DNA from: Alphaproteobacteria bacterium
Lineage (GTDB): Bacteria > Pseudomonadota > Alphaproteobacteria > Micropepsales > Micropepsaceae
Direction: 5' to 3'
Assembly (NCBI GenBank): GCA_017308375.1
Contig: JAFKEW010000058.1
Location: forward strand, 49,594-113,593
Length of the DNA: 64,000 bases
A model generated the notes under the pieces. The model worked only from the letters and a program-made list of their open reading frames with translations, was not told where the DNA came from and searched no databases. Shown piece after piece: positions 33,448 through 42,196 of this stretch; positions within the stretch are counted from its first letter, which is position 1, and every line of letters starts with the position of its first letter. The position numbers were made by a program, and so were the translations under genes.

Positions 33448-34935
33448 TCAGTGCTCCTTCAATTTGCCGCGCACCGCGACAATGGCCTTGTCCCATCCCG
33501 CCGCATCCGCTTTGGGATTGTGATCGCCAGCATCGGGCAGGATGTGCCCGCTGATTTTCCGCGCATCGCTGGCTTCGGCGCGGCGCATCTGAAGCTGTTC
33601 CCGCACCTGGGCGATGCTTTTCCCGGTACGAATGAATTCGGCGGCAAGCTGCGGTTCGTCCGCGAGCGCGCACAACTCGACAATTTCGCCATGATCTTTC
33701 GCGGATTCACCGCGCACTTCCCGCCGGACGGCGTCGAGATCGACAACATCGTGATTGACGGACTTGGCCACCGGCAACCCGGTGATTATCGCGGACGCAA
33801 TGTTGCCGTCGACGATCAGAGTGCCAGCTGGTTCAGCGGTTACAGGCGTGCCACCCTCGATCAAATTCCCGGCTATCGCTTTCGATGCAATATCGGCACG
33901 AAGCGCGGCAAGCGCATCAGCGGGCGTCCCCATCGCATCGGCAAATTTCGCCGAAATGCCGTGCTCGCCAAAGAAGCATTTGGCCTCCGTGGCAACCACA
34001 TCGTCCACGGACAGGCCGCGATATTTCGCGACACTGGCGGCGAACAGCGCGCGCATCCGGTCACATTCGGACTGCAGGTTCTGCAGCGCCGGCGTCGAAA
34101 GCGGTTGATGCGGATTGCCGTCGATCTTGCGATCGCCGGAGAAGACGTAAGTGTATTTCAACCCGCGTTCCTTGTCGGCCGCTGACTGATCGACATGCAG
34201 CGCAACCACGCCGACCGATCCCACACCGCTGGTGCGGCTGACAAACACCTTCGAGCACGCCGAAAGGAGCGCATAGGCGGCACTGAAGGAATCGTCGGCC
34301 GCCACGCCATAGATCGGCTTCTTCGCGCGCGCTTCAAACACGGCGTCGGAGAGGTCGAAACAACCGTTCACCTCCCCGCCATAGGAGTCCACCTGAAGAA
34401 GGATCCCTTTAACGGCATCGTCTGCCACAGCAGCGTCGAGTGACGAGCGGATATCGCCGTACCCGACCAGCCCCGACAAGGCGCCCAGCCAGCTCGACTT
34501 GTAGACCAGCGTCCCTTCGACCGAGATCAGGGCAATGCCATCCGGCAGCATCTGAAACGGCTGTGCCGTGCCCTCGTCGTTCTCGTCATCGTCATCCAGG
34601 AAGGCACCGATCGCATCGGCCTGTTTGTCGCTGGCCAGCGGCGACGCCTCGATCCCGAGGCGGGGGCCGAGCCCTGCCAGAATTGCTTCCAGCTTTTCGG
34701 GCGAAACCATCAGCGGCTTGCCGAACAGCCGCGTCATAACGCGGGGCAGATCGCGCACCGCATTGCGCGCCGTGCGCGACTCCGCAGGTTGGGGTTCCGT
34801 ACGTTCGTCCGCCACGAGTTTTGCGCCCGCCACCACAACGTCGGCCGAATACGGTTCTTCGACGGCCGCAACAGCCGCGGTTTCTGCTTCGGCACCGGGC
34901 TTCTCAACTTCGTTGCCGGCCGTTTTCTTTACCAT
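33448..34935 (-). CDS. S49-family capsid protease fused to scaffold region
   Basis: 495 residues from the ATG at 34935; a GTG at 34950 lies within the ribosome-binding site. The ClpP/SppA-type fold is clear: GILLQVDSYGGEVNG, catalytic Ser in DDSFSAAYALLSAC, GVGSVGVVALHVD, and catalytic Lys in SGDRKIDGNPHQPL. The C-terminal 130 residues are charged and helical (QLAAEFIRTGKSIAQVREQLQMRRA), like the scaffold nested in lambda gpC/Nu3. It matures the prohead. An extra Glu-rich N-terminal stretch of about 60 residues precedes the domain. Confidence 0.92.
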   Translation of the reverse strand: MVKKTAGNEVEKPGAEAETAAVAAVEEPYSADVVVAGAKLVADERTEPQPAESRTARNAVRDLPRVMTRLFGKPLMVSPEKLEAILAGLGPRLGIEASPLASDKQADAIGAFLDDDDENDEGTAQPFQMLPDGIALISVEGTLVYKSSWLGALSGLVGYGDIRSSLDAAVADDAVKGILLQVDSYGGEVNGCFDLSDAVFEARAKKPIYGVAADDSFSAAYALLSACSKVFVSRTSGVGSVGVVALHVDQSAADKERGLKYTYVFSGDRKIDGNPHQPLSTPALQNLQSECDRMRALFAASVAKYRGLSVDDVVATEAKCFFGEHGISAKFADAMGTPADALAALRADIASKAIAGNLIEGGTPVTAEPAGTLIVDGNIASAIITGLPVAKSVNHDVVDLDAVRREVRGESAKDHGEIVELCALADEPQLAAEFIRTGKSIAQVREQLQMRRAEASDARKISGHILPDAGDHNPKADAAGWDKAIVAVRGKLKEH

Positions 34936-34964
34936 TGAGATTTTCTCCACTCTGGTTCGCGGCG

Positions 34965-36602
34965 TCAGGCCGCGACTTCCTCTTGATCGCCCGGCGCACC
35001 ATCTGCGCCGCGCTTTTCGGCTGGGTCGTTTCCGCCGTCTTGCGTCGACGCAGATGCAACTTTTCCGGCAGGCGGCGCCGTCTTGCGCGGATCGGAGTCG
35101 TAGACGAGACCCCGTGAATCTGCGCTTTCATTGCCGCGCACGACCGCATCATCCACTTCTTCGAGGGTTGAGCCGCGCGACAGCACCACCGCTTCGCGGC
35201 TGTCTACCCCGGCACGCATGGCCAGATTGTCGGCCTGCATATCCTTGAGTGGATCGACCCAATCCATCCGCGGCGGCACCCAGCGGGCGCGCAACCAGTC
35301 ACGGGGGCTGGCGTTGAAGGATGCGGCCCTGATGGGCAAGGCGCCGGCGATAACCGCTTCGGTCACGAACCGGCGATAAACAGGACGGCACATTTGAAAA
35401 ACCGCCATGCCCTGCACCGTTTTGATCATCGACCGCAGGTCGAGCTTGCCTTCGCGCAGGCTGGAATAATTGGCTTTGCTCAGATCGCCGGTGACCCCAA
35501 AGTACGGCAGATCAACGCCGGCGCAGAATTTCAGCAGCGTGCGGTACTCGAATGCCTCGTAATTCGGCCCGACATCGGCGGGCGAGGAAAAGGTGACCCC
35601 TTCGCCGTCACCCAGATATTGCAGCATGCCCGGCGTGAGGCCGGCCACAACCTCTTCCGGTGCGTTGGTCGAGGTGTCGATTGTGCCGACAGCGGGCTGA
35701 TCCTGCTGACCGATGGGCGGATCATCCGCATTGTTGTTCGGCCGCGTGATGAATCCCGCGAACAGCGAGGCCGTCAGCTTGCGTGCAAGCTCTGCGTCTT
35801 CGTACTGATCGTGGATGTAGGCGATCACGATCGAGGTGGCGAGCCAGGAAACGCCGCGGATCTGACCTGGACGTTCCGGCTTGAAGATATGCAGCACTTC
35901 GCTCGCGGGAATGCGGCTCCAGCCGGAGTCCGCAAGCGGCAGCGAATATTCGCCGGGATGCGACTTCCAGAAGTAATAGGCGACCCGCTGACCGATCCGG
36001 TTGAACTCGATGCCGGAGCGGACCACGTTGCCGCTCTTCGTAACGAAATTCAGCTCGTAGGGGCAGAATTCCGACTCGAGAAGCTGCAGCTGCAGCGGCA
36101 CGCTCAATCCATCGCGGGCCAGGCGCGGGCGAAAGCGGATGAAGCACTCACCGGCTTCAAAGATGGCATTGCCGACCAGTTCCTGCAGTCCGTACAGGCT
36201 CGCAACCCCGTCCGCGTCCGCCTCGTCCACCCAATCGTTCCACAGCGCGCTGATTTCGTCCTTCTTGGACGCATCCTTGGGCTGGGGGATGGGCCGGATG
36301 CCGGTGCCGATCAGATTGGAAACGAAAATCCGCCGCGCCTTCCGCGCGTACGGATTGTTGCGGACGAGGAATCGCGCCCGGGCCCGCAATGTCTGGCCCG
36401 AAAACATGTTGAGCGAATTGACGCTGCTCTCGCTCGGCCGGAATCCGAACAGGCGGCGGCTGCGTTGGGCCGCCTCGTAACCGCCCCCGCCCGTGGCGGC
36501 GAAATTCATCGCGCCAAGGCGCGGCGGCTGGACCTGGACGATCTGTTTGACCCGGCCATCCGCATGTGCGGACACGCGATAGCGTGCTTTCGCCACGATC
36601 AC
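34965..36602 (-). CDS. Portal protein (lambda gpB family)
   Basis: 545 residues, normal length. Recognisable blocks: RARARFLVRNNPYARKARRIFVSNLIGTGIRP (in segments), FEAGECFIRFRPR, HIFKPERPGQIRGVSWLATSI, and DLPYFGVTGDLSKANYSSLREGKLDLRSMIKTV (in segments). It forms the dodecameric DNA channel at the capsid vertex. Its start overlaps the stop of gpW-like (ATGA). Confidence 0.93.
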   Translation of the reverse strand: MIVAKARYRVSAHADGRVKQIVQVQPPRLGAMNFAATGGGGYEAAQRSRRLFGFRPSESSVNSLNMFSGQTLRARARFLVRNNPYARKARRIFVSNLIGTGIRPIPQPKDASKKDEISALWNDWVDEADADGVASLYGLQELVGNAIFEAGECFIRFRPRLARDGLSVPLQLQLLESEFCPYELNFVTKSGNVVRSGIEFNRIGQRVAYYFWKSHPGEYSLPLADSGWSRIPASEVLHIFKPERPGQIRGVSWLATSIVIAYIHDQYEDAELARKLTASLFAGFITRPNNNADDPPIGQQDQPAVGTIDTSTNAPEEVVAGLTPGMLQYLGDGEGVTFSSPADVGPNYEAFEYRTLLKFCAGVDLPYFGVTGDLSKANYSSLREGKLDLRSMIKTVQGMAVFQMCRPVYRRFVTEAVIAGALPIRAASFNASPRDWLRARWVPPRMDWVDPLKDMQADNLAMRAGVDSREAVVLSRGSTLEEVDDAVVRGNESADSRGLVYDSDPRKTAPPAGKVASASTQDGGNDPAEKRGADGAPGDQEEVAA

Positions 36603-36808
36603 AGGTCCTTCGTCGCATAAACTTTGACGCGGCGCAGCGATCTGCGGCCGGCATCGGTATTCAGATCGCTCTGAATGTCGCTCTCGATCCGTCGCAGCTC
36701 GTCGAGCGAGCGATAGGTCACGCGGCCGATGCTGGGCAATTCGCCCGAAAGCATGCCGCTCGCCTTGATACGGCGGATCGCGTCGAGATCGGCTTGGCTA
36801 TAGGCCAT
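36599..36808 (-). CDS. gpW-like head-tail joining protein
   Basis: 69 residues from MAYSQADLDAIRRIKASG (lambda gpW has 68). The helix-hairpin-helix pattern and SIGRVTYRSLDELRRIESDIQSD match the gpW family, which closes the portal and is needed for tail joining. It lies between terminase and portal as in lambda. An upstream in-frame start lies in the terminator hairpin region and is unlikely. Confidence 0.85.
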   Translation of the reverse strand: MAYSQADLDAIRRIKASGMLSGELPSIGRVTYRSLDELRRIESDIQSDLNTDAGRRSLRRVKVYATKDL

Positions 36809-36828
36809 CGCATGCTCCGTTGCGGTCG

Positions 36829-36863
36829 AAAAAAGGCCCGGCAGAGATCGCTTCTGCCGGGCC
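36829..36863 (-). terminator. Strong intrinsic terminator after the phage tRNA
   Basis: On the minus strand GGCCCGGCAGA (loop AGCGATC-type) TCTGCCGGGCC with 11 perfect pairs is followed by TTTTTT. It lies downstream of terminase and the tRNA and 21 bp upstream of the gpW-like start, so structural genes below it need readthrough, antitermination or another promoter. Confidence 0.85.
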
Positions 36864-37034
36864 ACTCAGGGAGGAAACGCCCAGATGGGCGGCGGACATC
36901 CATGTCCATTTTTGCCGCCTCAGATGAGGTCGAAAAAATGAACATGGCGAATTGGTGGAACGGCCGGGTGAACCGCCCAGACCGCCCCGCACCCCGATGC
37001 CCGGCCGCGCGGCCGTGGTTCGCAACGGGGGATT

Positions 37035-37111
37035 TGGTTGCGCGGGTTGGATTCGAACCAACGACCTCCTGGTTATGAGCCAGGCGAGCTGACCAGCTGC
37101 TCCACCGCACG
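37035..37111 (-). tRNA. Phage-encoded initiator-type tRNA-Met (CAU)
   Basis: 77 nt with encoded CCA. Acceptor CGTGCGG pairs with CCGCGCA except for C1 against A72, the hallmark of bacterial initiator tRNA. The D stem GAGC/GCTC gives A11:U24, also initiator-type. Anticodon loop CTCATAA with CAU; T arm GTTGG-TTCGAAT-CCAAC. The anticodon stem CCTGG/CCAGG has two of the three G:C pairs near the loop (30-40, 31-39) and U29:A41 instead of the third. It sits between terminase and gpW genes. Confidence 0.88.
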
Positions 37112-37115
37112 AAAT

Positions 37116-39221
37116 TTATCGATTCATCACCGGCGATTGCACGATGCGCGGCTTGCGCCGCGGCGGTGACAGCAGATGTTTCTCCGTCTGCACCGGCAAC
37201 GGCTTGCCCTCGTTGCGCGTCGCATAGGCAATCAGATCGTCCTGACCGCCATCATCCGGTGGGGCATGCAGTGCCACACGCGCGGCCCATTTGGCGGGTG
37301 TGTAACGATCAAGCCCGAGATGACTGGCCATGGCGCGCGAGCCGACCCAGATATCGAGATGTTCGTTCGCTTGGCCTGCCCGTTTGACCCACATCGACTT
37401 GCCGCTGCCATCGCGCGTTTTCGCCGTCTGCAGGAATTCGGCGGTAATTTCCTGAAAGAATGCTTCGTCGCACTCGATCGGAAAACGGATACTGCCCGCC
37501 GGCCACAATCCGGAGACCGGATCAGGGCCTTTGATCGTGAGTTGCAGGCCGGCGTAAAGCGCACTCTTCAACGGATGCGTGCCGAGCGGCCACAACATGC
37601 AGCCCTTTTTCACTTTCTCGCCGCGCCAGTTCACATCCACCGGTTTTGGCGTGCCGATGAAAGGTTTCGTGGACCCGGCGCGGCCGTCCGTCGCCCGCAC
37701 ATTCGGCCGGCGCCGCGCGAAATTGTAGACGGCATGGCTGGCATAGCCCGAATCCACGCCAAAGGCTTCGATCGGCCAGCTCCGGTCATACGCATCGGGA
37801 AAGCTGCGCGTGACGATGGTGCTCAGTTCCTGCCAAACCTCACCGGTTTCAGAAAGCGGATCGCCCATGATCACATCATGGTCGATCAACCAGCAATCGA
37901 ACTTCAGACCCCAGCCATAAACGCCCCACACCAGGCGATTTTTCTGCACGTCGCAGAAGCCGGTCAGCGCGAGAACGCCTTCGGGCAAGGTGCCTTCATT
38001 GCGATCTTCGCGACGGCCGAACAACTTGAGATGATCGGGCGCCTCGCCCGCTTCCTCATAAGCTTCGGCGAGAACCTGTTGCGTGAAGGTTTTCAGCTTG
38101 TCGGGAACATCCTTCGCGGCGACATAGGCCGCGATGATCATTTCCCAATCGTGAAACGCGCTCTGGCCGCGCCAGATATGAAACCCGGGTTGACGTCCGT
38201 GGCTCTTGCGCGCGCGGAAGAACTCGATCCGCGCAGCCGGAACCACATCGCCAGGCGTCTCATCCTCTTCCCCTGCAGTCGGGAAGGTCTTGAGCCAGAC
38301 GCCGCCAGCGTTCATTTCCCGTTTGCGCCAATGCGGAATGACGCTGCCGCAACAAGGCGCCACGCAATGCGCGCTGTGCGGTGCCGTTTCACTGTCCCAT
38401 TTCAGGTGGCCGAAGCGGAACACGAAATAATCACCGCATTCAGGGCACTTCCAGTACCAGCGCCGCTGATCGGACGCCTCGTACATCGCACTGATGCGGC
38501 AAGTGCCCTTGAGCTTCGGTGTCGAGGTCCAAAGGTTCTTGGCGCCACGCGAAACATAGGTCGAATTGCGCTGGCGCATCTGGTCTATGGGATCGCCGCG
38601 TCCGCCCGCATCGAGCGGGAATTCGCTGATCTCGTCGCCCCAGAGCTTCTTGACCGTGATCGCCTGCAAGCCTTTCGAAGACCCTGCATGCGTGATCTGG
38701 ATGAAACCGCCCCGAAACCGCTTGTAACTGGCGGTCGAGCCGTTTTCATCCCGGCTTTTGACTTCCCGCACCTTGTGCTTGAGCGCCGGCGTGCCATCGA
38801 TCGCTGGGCCAAGCTTCGTGCGGTTGAACTTGGCCGCTTCGTCGATCGACGGCAGCACGATCAGCACCGGTGACGGATCGGTGTCGATCGTCGCGCCGAT
38901 GAAATTCACCCCAATCTCGGTCTTGATGACCTGGGCAGCGAACATCAGCGTGACATCGGTCGATGGATCATAGGTCGACAGGCAATCCATCGGTTCGACG
39001 CCGTATGGCGTTTCGGCGTTGCGCCATTTGCCGGGCTTGGGGGAGCCGGACTCGGCGCTGACCTCGCGCTTGTTCTCCGCCCACTCGGACACTTTGACGT
39101 CCGGCGGCACCGTGAAGGCGGCCGCCAGAGCATCGGCAATGATCGCGCGTGGATCGCCAAGCCCTGCAAAATGCGGGGCTCTCAGATCAACGCGGCGAAC
39201 AGGCTGATCAGACGCCGGCAT
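37116..39221 (-). CDS. Terminase large subunit (lambda gpA family)
   Basis: 701 residues, the gpA-family length. The N-terminal ATPase (VKVSEWAENKREVSAESGSPKPGKW in segments, PYGVEPMDCLSTYDPSTDV, DEISEFPLDAGGRGDP) and a zinc-like CPECGDYFVFRFGHLKW precede a C-terminal nuclease region (FGVDSGYASHAVYNFARRR). It cuts at cos and drives DNA packaging. Its start overlaps the small-subunit gene by 14 bp. Confidence 0.94.
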   Translation of the reverse strand: MPASDQPVRRVDLRAPHFAGLGDPRAIIADALAAAFTVPPDVKVSEWAENKREVSAESGSPKPGKWRNAETPYGVEPMDCLSTYDPSTDVTLMFAAQVIKTEIGVNFIGATIDTDPSPVLIVLPSIDEAAKFNRTKLGPAIDGTPALKHKVREVKSRDENGSTASYKRFRGGFIQITHAGSSKGLQAITVKKLWGDEISEFPLDAGGRGDPIDQMRQRNSTYVSRGAKNLWTSTPKLKGTCRISAMYEASDQRRWYWKCPECGDYFVFRFGHLKWDSETAPHSAHCVAPCCGSVIPHWRKREMNAGGVWLKTFPTAGEEDETPGDVVPAARIEFFRARKSHGRQPGFHIWRGQSAFHDWEMIIAAYVAAKDVPDKLKTFTQQVLAEAYEEAGEAPDHLKLFGRREDRNEGTLPEGVLALTGFCDVQKNRLVWGVYGWGLKFDCWLIDHDVIMGDPLSETGEVWQELSTIVTRSFPDAYDRSWPIEAFGVDSGYASHAVYNFARRRPNVRATDGRAGSTKPFIGTPKPVDVNWRGEKVKKGCMLWPLGTHPLKSALYAGLQLTIKGPDPVSGLWPAGSIRFPIECDEAFFQEITAEFLQTAKTRDGSGKSMWVKRAGQANEHLDIWVGSRAMASHLGLDRYTPAKWAARVALHAPPDDGGQDDLIAYATRNEGKPLPVQTEKHLLSPPRRKPRIVQSPVMNR

Positions 39222-39768
39222 CTGCCGCGGTGCCGCCCGCGATGCGCTTCATGGCGACAGCGTAATCATCCAGCACGACCCGATTGGCATCACGCAATAG
39301 CTGCATGATCACGCGCGGATCGCTTTCTCCCGCCAAGCGCTCGCACAGCACCGGATCTGGCGCCATGAACCGGTCACGCATCGCCACCGCTGATTCAGCC
39401 AGTTCGTCGACCATGGCCATCGGATCGACCAGTTGTCCGATTGACTTCGCCCATTCGCGCTCCGCTTCCCATGCGCGGATCTCTTCAAGCCGGTGCTTGT
39501 TGCCGCGGCGGGCGGCCGTGTCCTCGGACTGTGCCGGTTTCGGCGCTTTCGCTGTCGCCGCGTCCGCGATTTGCGGGTTGTCGAGGCGATGTTGCCGCAA
39601 TTCGTCAAAATCCACCCATCCCCGCTCATCGACCAGATTGGGATAACGATCGAGATACCGCTTCAGGGTACTGCGGTTGATTTCGAGCCGACGGGCGGCT
39701 TCTGCGGGCTTGATGCGGCTGGAATTGTTGCATGCAACACCTGCAACCGCTGCAACTTGTTGCATCAC
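39208..39768 (-). CDS. Terminase small subunit (Nu1-like)
   Basis: 186 residues. The N-terminal helix-turn-helix KPAEAARRLEINRSTLKRYL binds the packaging site; the C-terminal part has an Arg/Glu-rich helix (LEEIRAWEAEREWAKSIG) for contact with the large subunit. The first 20 residues (MMQQVAAVAGVACNNSSRI) are encoded by TGCAAC repeats and may not be translated; a start nearer the KPAEAA helix is possible but has no obvious ATG. Confidence 0.85.
   Translation of the reverse strand: MMQQVAAVAGVACNNSSRIKPAEAARRLEINRSTLKRYLDRYPNLVDERGWVDFDELRQHRLDNPQIADAATAKAPKPAQSEDTAARRGNKHRLEEIRAWEAEREWAKSIGQLVDPMAMVDELAESAVAMRDRFMAPDPVLCERLAGESDPRVIMQLLRDANRVVLDDYAVAMKRIAGGTAADAGV
39727..39764. repeat. TGCAAC repeat array at the 5' end of the small terminase gene
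   Basis: TGCAAC occurs at 39733, 39742 and 39751 with 9-bp period, bounded on both sides by inverted copies GTTGCA (39727-39732 and 39759-39764). Regularly spaced short repeats at this place fit binding sites for the small terminase subunit, as in cosB/pac regions. The codons would read as Val-Ala repeats, so a purely coding explanation is not excluded. Confidence 0.5.
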
Positions 39769-40043
39769 TTTCCGATATCCTCACTACAAACTCGAAACGC
39801 GCAGTTTGCCCGTATCGGTTTTGGGGCCAGGAAGGACCCGCGCCAGACGCATGGCAGAGCATGCGGAAACCGCATGGCTCAGAATGCGAGAAATTGCGTG
39901 GTGGCGCAGGGGACCTTCGGCAAATTTGCCGGATGTGGGACCGCACGCGCGGCCCACAAACGCGAAGCGCCCGCGAGCCTTGCTGTGCTCCGGGCGCTAT
40001 ACGCTTATTCTAAGGGGTAATGTCAATGATTCGGCTGAAAAGA
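39769..40043. other. Non-coding region before terminase; likely cos/packaging region
   Basis: No convincing gene. It contains a bulged inverted repeat GAGCATGCGG-AAA-CCGCATGGCTC (39858-39880), the second copy of the CGGCAAATTTGCCG palindrome (39918-39931), and a T/A-rich stretch near 40000-40025 that could hold a promoter. Directly upstream of the small terminase gene is where lambda-like phages keep cos. Confidence 0.45.
39918..39931. promoter_or_regulatory. Perfect 14-bp palindrome CGGCAAATTTGCCG, copy 2 of 3
   Basis: Identical to 6411-6424 and 48029-48042. Here it lies in the non-coding packaging-region stretch, about 150 bp upstream of the terminase operon start. Confidence 0.5.
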
Positions 40044-40583
40044 TCAACCGGTCCAGGGCGCCACGGGCGGCACATCCGCGACCAACCGATGGGCTGACAA
40101 TTGACCTGGTGCGCGCAGCATTTCGTGCACGGCTCTCACGGTCTCGGCCCAGTCGGAATACACACGCCGGCGCTGATCCACGATCTCGGGCAAGTCGCCG
40201 CGATAACGGAACAGCCGGAACGGACAGAGCCGGTACTTGCCGGGCCGGATGATCTCGTGGGCATATCCGGTCTTTCCCCGCTCCACCGTGATCACGGGAT
40301 GCGGCGTCCAATCCGGCCGGGCATCCACGCCCATCATTGCGTAGGTTTGAATCACCTTCGCCACGCCACCTTGCGCCTTGACCGCACGATGAACCGCATA
40401 GGCATCGGCCGGTGCGGCAAAGCCCAGATTGCTTCCGCCGCCCATTCCGCCACCACCGATCGTCAATGTGCTGTCCGACCCACTTCGTGACGGGTTCCAC
40501 AACGCGCCCGCCATCCCTTCGGGCCGGGCCAGATGAACTTTCTCCCGTGCAAACGCCCAATGCAGCAACCATCCAATGGTCAC
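40044..40583 (-). CDS. Phage hypothetical protein, possible late regulator by position
   Basis: 179 residues from the GTG at 40583 (MTIGWLLHWAFAREKVHLARPEG), with AAGG just upstream. An ATG at 40721 would add 46 residues encoded by the G-rich repeat array and looks spurious. Gly-rich LTIGGGGMGGGSNLGF, then DAYAVHRAVKAQGGVAKVIQTYA and YSDWAETVRAVHEML. It is the last leftward gene before terminase, where lambda-like phages keep the late antiterminator, but no motif proves this. Confidence 0.65.
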   Translation of the reverse strand: MTIGWLLHWAFAREKVHLARPEGMAGALWNPSRSGSDSTLTIGGGGMGGGSNLGFAAPADAYAVHRAVKAQGGVAKVIQTYAMMGVDARPDWTPHPVITVERGKTGYAHEIIRPGKYRLCPFRLFRYRGDLPEIVDQRRRVYSDWAETVRAVHEMLRAPGQLSAHRLVADVPPVAPWTG

Positions 40584-40901
40584 AGCCTTAAGGCTGGATT
40601 CTGGAATCGGGGGAGTAAGGGATGATGTATATACCTTCGCATGTGGGCGCGCGCACATATGCAAGGGGCGCGTATCGGCACCCTCCCTCCCCCGATACTT
40701 ATCCATTTGCTTTGACGTCATTTTCGCCTCCTTTCAGGCGGGGGAGAATGGGGGAGAAAGGGAGGATGATGCCGTGTGCCTTGTGTCAACACCGCCGCCT
40801 TGACACAACGCGCGACTCGATCGGGCGGCGCCTTGAAAGAAATCATTGTCCCTTTCTCCCCCATACTCCCCCGCATAATCCCCCGGGCTTGGAAGCGGCC
40901 G
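40584..40901. repeat. GGGGGAG repeat array and 23-bp inverted repeat
   Basis: Six GGGGGAG units: plus orientation at 40609, 40740, 40750 and minus at 40687, 40856, 40866. The outer arms 40740-40762 and 40850-40872 match as a 23-bp inverted repeat with one mismatch. Inside lies a second palindrome, TTGTGTCAA...TTGACACAA (40781-40808, 9-bp arms, 10-bp spacer). The region carries no convincing gene. It may be an iteron-type origin or a regulatory hub for the antirepressor/late genes; the G-tracts could form a quadruplex. Confidence 0.55.
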
Positions 40902-41741
40902 TCACGCATTTTCCGCCTGCAGATGCAGCCCGCTGTAAACGATGTTTCCGTTGCTTTTGCGCCGCGCAAAGCGCGTCTCGCTCATCGCCCGGCCGAAGGT
41001 GGCTTTGCTCAAAATCTGCGGACAATGCGTGTCCCGCGCCCACGCGCCATAGGCGCGATAAAGCCGTTCCGCCGATATCCAAAGCCCTGGTCCCGCGACA
41101 CAGCAATCATCCAGAAACTGCGTCAGATCGGCATTTTCGCGCGCCGCCATGGTTTGCCGCGGGCCAAGCGCGGGCAGTGGGGATCGGGCCCAGAGATCGC
41201 GCGCCGCCTCCCGCCCGTTCAATATCCGCGCTTCCCGGACCAGGCTCAACCACAACGCATTGGTGCGATCGGGCAGCGTGTCGGGTTCGGCGCAATCGGC
41301 CTGGCAAAAGGCTTCTTGGGCCGGTGGTCTGTCCTGAAGCGGAAGCGGCGCGCCCGCGCGGTGTGGCCGGAAATGATCGCGCAATACGCGGAAACAATGG
41401 GCCTGAAACGCCTCGACCTTCGGCCTTGCCGCGGGCTTGCAGCGGCTGACATCGATACCGAACAGGAAGCCGGGGATCAGGTCGAGCGGCAAACAGGTCG
41501 TTTCCTGCGCGCCACCGGGCGAAGGTATCACCGTAACGGTGATACCTTTGCTCAGCACGGGATGGAGTCGAACGCGCTTATGCTGAGCGCGCCACACTAA
41601 TCCCAATGCCTCGCAGATCGGCTTCAGTGCGACCAATTCATCCGCCGCAGCGGCCGGACTGGCAAACAGCATGTCGCCGGTGGCCGGAAACAGCACCGGC
41701 ACCAATGCCGCACTCTCCATCGTTATGTCTGCTTCATGCAT
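40902..41741 (-). CDS. Phage antirepressor with P22_AR_N-like domain
   Basis: 279 residues from MHEADITM, with GGGAGAAGC ahead. The N-terminal domain (DELVALKPICEALGLVWRAQHKRV, CLPLDLIPGFLFGIDVSRCK, KVEAFQAHCFRVLRDHF) is the P22 antirepressor N-terminal type. The C-terminal part (WISAERLYRAYGAWAR, KATFGRAMSETRFARRKSNGNIVYSGLHL in segments) resembles the DNA-binding end of D5/P4 primases, including that of the neighbouring primase. It probably binds the repressor to promote induction. Confidence 0.8.
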   Translation of the reverse strand: MHEADITMESAALVPVLFPATGDMLFASPAAAADELVALKPICEALGLVWRAQHKRVRLHPVLSKGITVTVIPSPGGAQETTCLPLDLIPGFLFGIDVSRCKPAARPKVEAFQAHCFRVLRDHFRPHRAGAPLPLQDRPPAQEAFCQADCAEPDTLPDRTNALWLSLVREARILNGREAARDLWARSPLPALGPRQTMAARENADLTQFLDDCCVAGPGLWISAERLYRAYGAWARDTHCPQILSKATFGRAMSETRFARRKSNGNIVYSGLHLQAENA

Positions 41742-41982
41742 AGAGCTTCTCCCTATCTGCCTTGGCCTGCTGAAGCAGGCCGAGCGCCGCCCACAGCGCG
41801 CCAATCGCGGCTGTCGGCACGTTCGGATTGGGGTCGAGCATCATCGTTACACTGATGATGACGCCTTCGGCCTGAATGACGGGATCGATATGGACGTGCT
41901 TCACCCGCACGCCAGGGGTTAATTTACCCACGGCAGTCTCCTTGGCATTGAGAAACGCACGCCATTGCGCTTTGAAACGCAT
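41734..41982 (-). CDS. Small phage hypothetical protein
   Basis: 82 residues from MRFKAQWRAFLNAKETAVG; it ends LGLLQQAKADREKLYA, overlapping the antirepressor start by 8 bp. KVKHVHIDPVIQAEGVIISVTMMLDPNPN looks like a short beta hairpin followed by helices. A longer ORF to 43512 in this frame is antisense to the toxin-antitoxin genes and is rejected. Confidence 0.55.
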   Translation of the reverse strand: MRFKAQWRAFLNAKETAVGKLTPGVRVKHVHIDPVIQAEGVIISVTMMLDPNPNVPTAAIGALWAALGLLQQAKADREKLYA

Positions 41983-42196
41983 TGACGCCCGGGGGTTCAA
42001 AGCTCGGCCAAGGTCGAGTCCGCATGGCTTTAGGCTTTCGCCCTGGACATGCCCATGCGGCCCCCGGACAGTTCTATGCTTGAGATGCACGTCCTGTCGG
42101 GAAGACGCGAACCGCCTTGACGCGAGGCTTTGAAACCTCAAATTAAGGCTGCTCTGCTTCGGTGAATCTGTCAAGTGGCGCGGAAAAACTTCCCGC

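Noticed and set aside
10605..39768. Gene transfer agent instead of prophage
   Set aside because: Intact integrase, excisionase, att sites, immunity, primase and lysis genes, plus a lambda-type (not GTA-type) terminase and capsid, indicate a true prophage.
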